Positions 61,090-64,000 of a stretch of 64,000 bases of DNA are shown in pieces (the first letter of the stretch is position 1; the number at the start of each line of letters is the position of its first letter). The notes under the pieces are model-generated. The model did not search any database, had not been told where the DNA came from, and saw only the letters and a list, made by a program, of their open reading frames with translations. The position numbers were made by a program, and so were the translations under genes. Source of the stretch: Bacteroidales bacterium (GTDB lineage Bacteria; Bacteroidota; Bacteroidia; Bacteroidales; WCHB1-69); contig JAFZZK010000033.1 of NCBI GenBank assembly GCA_017615795.1, forward strand, positions 1 through 64,000, written 5' to 3'.

Positions 61090-61920
61090 ATGCAAGTTAT
61101 TACAACTGTCAATGAATTAGTTGAAAAATCCGCCGCCGCGCGTGCTGCAGGCAAGCGTGTCGGATTGGTGCCTACCATGGGCGCTTTGCACGAGGGACAC
61201 CTTTCGCTCATACGACGTGCCCGCGAGGAGAATGACGCTGTTTTCGTCTCCGTATTTGTCAACCCTGTGCAATTCAACAACCAGGACGACTTGGTGAAAT
61301 ATCCGCGCACCTTGGACCGTGACGTGGAGTTGATCGGCGACTTGGCCGATTTCGTCTTTGCCCCTTCAGTCGAGGAGGTTTTCCCGACACCGCCCACTGA
61401 GGAGTACCACTTCGGTCCCGTCGAGGAGGTGATGGAAGGTGCCGCCCGCCCGGGCCACTTCAATGGTGTGGGCGTTATCGTGGGACGCCTTTTTAAATGG
61501 GTTGACCCTGACAAGGCCTACTTTGGCGAGAAGGACTACCAGCAAATTGCCGTCATTCGAGAGCTGAAGCGTCAACTCGGCGTGCGGGCAGAGATTGTCT
61601 GCTGCCCTATTGTGCGCGAGCCTAACGGCTTGGCCATGAGTTCCCGCAACCGCCGCCTCTCTCCGCATGAGTTTGAGACCGCCGCCCAAATCCATCGCAT
61701 CCTCGAGGATTCCAAGTTGCTGCCCGACGTGCCCGAGATCAAGCGCTTTGTGGAAAGCGAAATCGCCCGCGTCCCGGAGTTTAAGCTCGACTACTTCGAG
61801 GTGGCCGACGACCAGACCTTGCAAACGGTCCACTCCATCACCGACGCTCCCGGCATCATGGGCTTCATCACCGTTTATGTCGGTGAGGTGCGCCTGATTG
61901 ACAACATTCGTTATCGTTAA
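61090..61920 (+). CDS. panC: Pantothenate synthetase
   Basis: This 276-residue enzyme joins pantoate and beta-alanine with ATP, in vitamin B5/CoA synthesis. The class I-like HxGH motif is in PTMGALHEGHLSLI (about residues 29-42). Conserved FVNPVQFNNQDDLVKYPRTLDRD, FGEKDYQQIAVIREL and the KMSKS-like AMSSRNRRLSPHE follow. Length is typical. It is 21 nt before panD, which makes the beta-alanine it uses. Confidence 0.97.
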   Translation: MQVITTVNELVEKSAAARAAGKRVGLVPTMGALHEGHLSLIRRAREENDAVFVSVFVNPVQFNNQDDLVKYPRTLDRDVELIGDLADFVFAPSVEEVFPTPPTEEYHFGPVEEVMEGAARPGHFNGVGVIVGRLFKWVDPDKAYFGEKDYQQIAVIRELKRQLGVRAEIVCCPIVREPNGLAMSSRNRRLSPHEFETAAQIHRILEDSKLLPDVPEIKRFVESEIARVPEFKLDYFEVADDQTLQTVHSITDAPGIMGFITVYVGEVRLIDNIRYR

Positions 61921-61941
61921 CCCTTCAACTCTATCGTTATC

Positions 61942-62286
61942 ATGAACATAGAATTGCTGAAATCAAAGATTCACAAGGTCGCCGTTACGGAGGCCAACCT
62001 CAATTATGTGGGCAGCATCACCATCGACGAAACCCTCATGGATGCCGCCCATATCATCGAGAATGAGAAAGTGCAGGTGCTCAATGTCAACAATGGCGAG
62101 CGCCTCGAAACCTACGTCATCAAGGGAGCCAAGGACAGCGGCATTATCTGCCTCAACGGTCCGGCCGCCCGCAAGGCTTGCGTCGGCGATGTGGTCGTGA
62201 TCATCTCCTATTGCTCCATGCCCATCGAAGAGGCCCGCAGCTTCAAGCCATGGATCATCTTCCCGAAAGAGGGCAATAAAATTTAG
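61942..62286 (+). CDS. panD: Aspartate 1-decarboxylase
   Basis: This 114-residue pyruvoyl enzyme makes beta-alanine from aspartate for PanC. The self-cleavage site Gly24-Ser25 is in NYVGSITID, producing the pyruvoyl group on Ser25. Other conserved parts are [34 protein letters not shown] and [13 protein letters not shown]. In some Bacteroidetes maturation needs a PanZ-like factor; none is near. Confidence 0.97.
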   Translation: MNIELLKSKIHKVAVTEANLNYVGSITIDETLMDAAHIIENEKVQVLNVNNGERLETYVIKGAKDSGIICLNGPAARKACVGDVVVIISYCSMPIEEARSFKPWIIFPKEGNKI

Positions 62287-62346
62287 TCGCGGGCGAGGAT
62301 GCCTGCGTCCATCGGTAATCGTATAATTATAATCGAATAATCAATA

Positions 62347-63099
62347 ATGTATAAGCTCATATTAGTTCGGCACGGACAAAGTGAATGGAACCTCTCCAAC
62401 CAGTTTACGGGTTGGACGGATGTGGATCTTACGCCGCAAGGCGTGGAGGAGGCCAAGCGCGCCGGCAGAATACTCCGGGATTCCGACCTCGACATTCGTT
62501 TTACATACACCTCCTTCTTGAAGCGTGCCATCAAGACACTCAATTACGTGTTGGAAGAGATGGACCGTCTTTGGCTGCCCGTGGAGAAAACCTGGCGACT
62601 CAACGAGAAGCACTATGGAATGTTGCAGGGACAAAATAAAAAGGAGGCTGTTTCTGTCTATGGAGAGGAACAGGTCCGCTTGTGGCGCCGCAGCTATGAT
62701 GTGGCACCGGCCCCCATTCCTGACGATGACCCACGCCATCCTAAGTTCGACATTCGCTATCAAGACATCAAGTACAAGGCAGCACGTCCTGGCACGGAGT
62801 CTTTGCAAGACGCCACAAGACGCATCATCCCGTTGTGGAACGTCGGTATTGTGGATAATTTGCGCAAATACAAGCAGGTGCTCATCGTCGCCCACGGCAA
62901 CAGTATCCGCGGTATCATCAAGTTTATGAAGAACATGTCCAACGAGGAGATTGTCAAACTCAACATCCCCACGGGCATTCCTTATCTGATGGAACTCGAC
63001 GAGGAGATGCAAGTGGTCACCGATAAGTATATCGGACTGTCAGACGAGGAGTTGCGGGAGCTGCAGGAGAGCGTCGCTAACCAGACCAAAACCAAGTAA
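62347..63099 (+). CDS. gpmA: 2,3-bisphosphoglycerate-dependent phosphoglycerate mutase
   Basis: This 250-residue glycolytic enzyme interconverts 3- and 2-phosphoglycerate through a phospho-His. The active site is the RHGQSEWNLSNQFTGW motif (His about residue 9), with conserved TSFLKRAIKTL, LNEKHYGMLQGQNK (catalytic Glu region) and the second His in VAHGNSIRGIIKF. The C-terminus ends soon after LDEEMQ. It is downstream of panD (60 nt), with a possible weak hairpin after it. Confidence 0.97.
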   Translation: MYKLILVRHGQSEWNLSNQFTGWTDVDLTPQGVEEAKRAGRILRDSDLDIRFTYTSFLKRAIKTLNYVLEEMDRLWLPVEKTWRLNEKHYGMLQGQNKKEAVSVYGEEQVRLWRRSYDVAPAPIPDDDPRHPKFDIRYQDIKYKAARPGTESLQDATRRIIPLWNVGIVDNLRKYKQVLIVAHGNSIRGIIKFMKNMSNEEIVKLNIPTGIPYLMELDEEMQVVTDKYIGLSDEELRELQESVANQTKTK

Positions 63100-63103
63100 A
63101 AAG

Positions 63104-63130
63104 AAAAAATCTCTTAATCCAAGATTTTTT
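63104..63130 (+). terminator. Weak AT-rich hairpin after gpmA
   Basis: AAAAAATCT (63104-63112) is complementary to AGATTTTTT (63122-63130) around a 9-nt loop, 5 nt after the stop. Stem stability is low; the T-run could serve as a tail. Confidence 0.5.
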
Positions 63131-63132
63131 AT

Positions 63133-63140
63133 TATATTTG
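63133..63140 (+). promoter_or_regulatory. Promoter -7 box of the GTPase-like gene
   Basis: TATATTTG (63133-63140), about 59 nt before ATG 63199. No exact -33 box. Confidence 0.5.
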
Positions 63141-63198
63141 CCCCGCTAAAAACGAAACAATAAACAACCTTAATATTAATAACTTAAATTATTTTTTT

Positions 63199-64000
63199 AT
63201 GAAAAAAGTGAGAAACGTCATCATCATTGGTGCAGCTGGAAGAGACTTCCACAATTTCAACACCTTCTTCCGCCACAACAAGAACTACAACGTAGTGGCT
63301 TTCACGGCTGAGCAGATCCCTGGTATCGACGACCGTATGTATCCGAAGGAACTGGCCGGCGAGGATCTGTATCCGAAGGGCATTAAGATCTACCCCGAAT
63401 CCATGCTGACCGAGTTGATCAAGAAGTTTGATGTTGACGATTGCGTTTTCGCATACAGCGACAAGCCCTATTCTTACGTGATGGGCGTGAGCGCTATCGT
63501 GAACGCCGCTGGCGCCAATTTCTGGCTGATGGGCCCGAAGGACACGATGATCCCCTCCAAGAAACCCGTCATCGCCGTCGGTGCTACCCGTACGGGCTGC
63601 GGCAAGTCCCAGACTTCCCGTAAGATTATCGAATACCTCGTTGGTATGGGCTTCAAAGTGGTCGCCGTGCGTCACCCGATGCCGTACGATCCCGATCTGA
63701 ACAAGCAGATCGTCCAACGTTTCGCTTGCGTTGACGACCTCAAATATCAGAACTGCACCATCGAGGAGATGGAAGAGTATGAACCGCATGTGGTCACCAA
63801 ACGCAACGTCATCTACGCTGGTGTTGACTACGAAGCTATCCTCAAGGGCGGCAAGACCAAAGATCCTCAAACCGGCAAGTGGGTTGAGATGGCTGGCGCT
63901 GAGAAGGATCCCGACGGCTGCGACATCGTGCTGTGGGACGGTGGTAACAACGACTTCCCCTTCTATAAACCCGACCTGACCATCGGTGTGGCCGATCCTT
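63199..64000 (+). CDS. Cyclic 2,3-diphosphoglycerate-synthetase-like GTPase, 5' part
   Basis: The gene starts at ATG 63199 and runs off the window; 267 residues are visible. It opens with VRNVIIIGAAGRDFHNFNTFF, a Rossmann-like pattern, and then has a P-loop GATRTGCGKSQTSRKIIEYL (about residues 133-152). The later CDIVLWDGGNNDFPFYKPDLTIGVAD agrees with the cyclic 2,3-diphosphoglycerate synthetase/GTPase family common in Bacteroidetes and Clostridia. The substrate here is not established. Confidence 0.85.
   Translation, partial: MKKVRNVIIIGAAGRDFHNFNTFFRHNKNYNVVAFTAEQIPGIDDRMYPKELAGEDLYPKGIKIYPESMLTELIKKFDVDDCVFAYSDKPYSYVMGVSAIVNAAGANFWLMGPKDTMIPSKKPVIAVGATRTGCGKSQTSRKIIEYLVGMGFKVVAVRHPMPYDPDLNKQIVQRFACVDDLKYQNCTIEEMEEYEPHVVTKRNVIYAGVDYEAILKGGKTKDPQTGKWVEMAGAEKDPDGCDIVLWDGGNNDFPFYKPDLTIGVADP

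Overview
The window is a gene-dense chromosomal stretch from a member of the Bacteroidetes, most likely the order Bacteroidales. The evidence is internal. Many genes are preceded by the lineage's promoter form (TAnnTTTG, sometimes with a TTTG-like box about 19 nt upstream). Leaders are A-rich and lack Shine-Dalgarno sequences. There are type IX secretion (T9SS) type A and type B sorting domains, PorV-like and GIN-type outer membrane proteins, a BatD-family protein and an OstA-like protein. Base composition is moderately GC-rich with low-GC intergenic regions. I saw no tRNA, rRNA, insertion sequence, prophage or CRISPR array. The genus cannot be fixed from this sequence.

Layout. 1-0.7 kb: 3' end of a large T9SS type B surface protein, closed by a perfect palindromic terminator. 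0.9-7.1 kb (minus): response regulator, pyrF, pyrK, pyrD and cdd (pyrimidine synthesis and salvage), then dnaB and a TrmH-type RNA methylase. 7.3-17.9 kb (plus): RlmL-type methylase, PorV-like outer membrane protein, deoC, HU, a 29-residue very basic protein (possible ribosomal protein), RNase G, recX, prfB with its programmed +1 frameshift, prs, and an acyl-CoA ligase/ACP/acyltransferase fusion. 17.9-24.8 kb (minus): oppC-like permease, FKBP isomerase, heme-type membrane protein, argS, batD-like, pdxJ. 25-27.3 kb (plus): yebC, a pRiA4b ORF-3-like acidic protein, miaA. 27.3-29.1 kb (minus): glycosyltransferase and tcdA.

29.4-34.6 kb (plus): an FMN-binding/flavin-reductase fusion with a small membrane partner, a patatin/Omp85 protein and an iron alcohol dehydrogenase. 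34.7-37.9 kb (minus): a three-gene envelope operon (GIN-domain barrel, porin-like barrel, S41 lipoprotein). 38.1-40.9 kb (plus): FucI-like protein, dinB, macro-like protein. 40.9-41.7 kb (minus): VanX-like lipoprotein. 41.9-44.6 kb (plus): gyrB overlapping ftsE. 44.7-50.5 kb (minus): YfhO-like membrane protein, a helix-hairpin-helix/beta-barrel protein with a second barrel protein, and an OmpR-type regulator. 50.7-54.5 kb (plus): T9SS cargo, YwqK-like lipoprotein, OstA-like protein. 54.6-59.2 kb (minus): second T9SS type B protein and htpG. 59.4-64 kb (plus): a PHP/DRTGG/GHKL-ATPase trio, panC, panD, gpmA and the start of a cyclic-2,3-diphosphoglycerate-synthetase-like GTPase.

Most of the window is core metabolism and information processing, interleaved with envelope genes. 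The least explained parts are the PHP/DRTGG/GHKL trio, the HHH-barrel pair at 46.8-49.7 kb, the FMN fusion with its small membrane protein, the 29-residue basic protein, and several structured intergenic elements. No unambiguous new defence or mobile system is visible.
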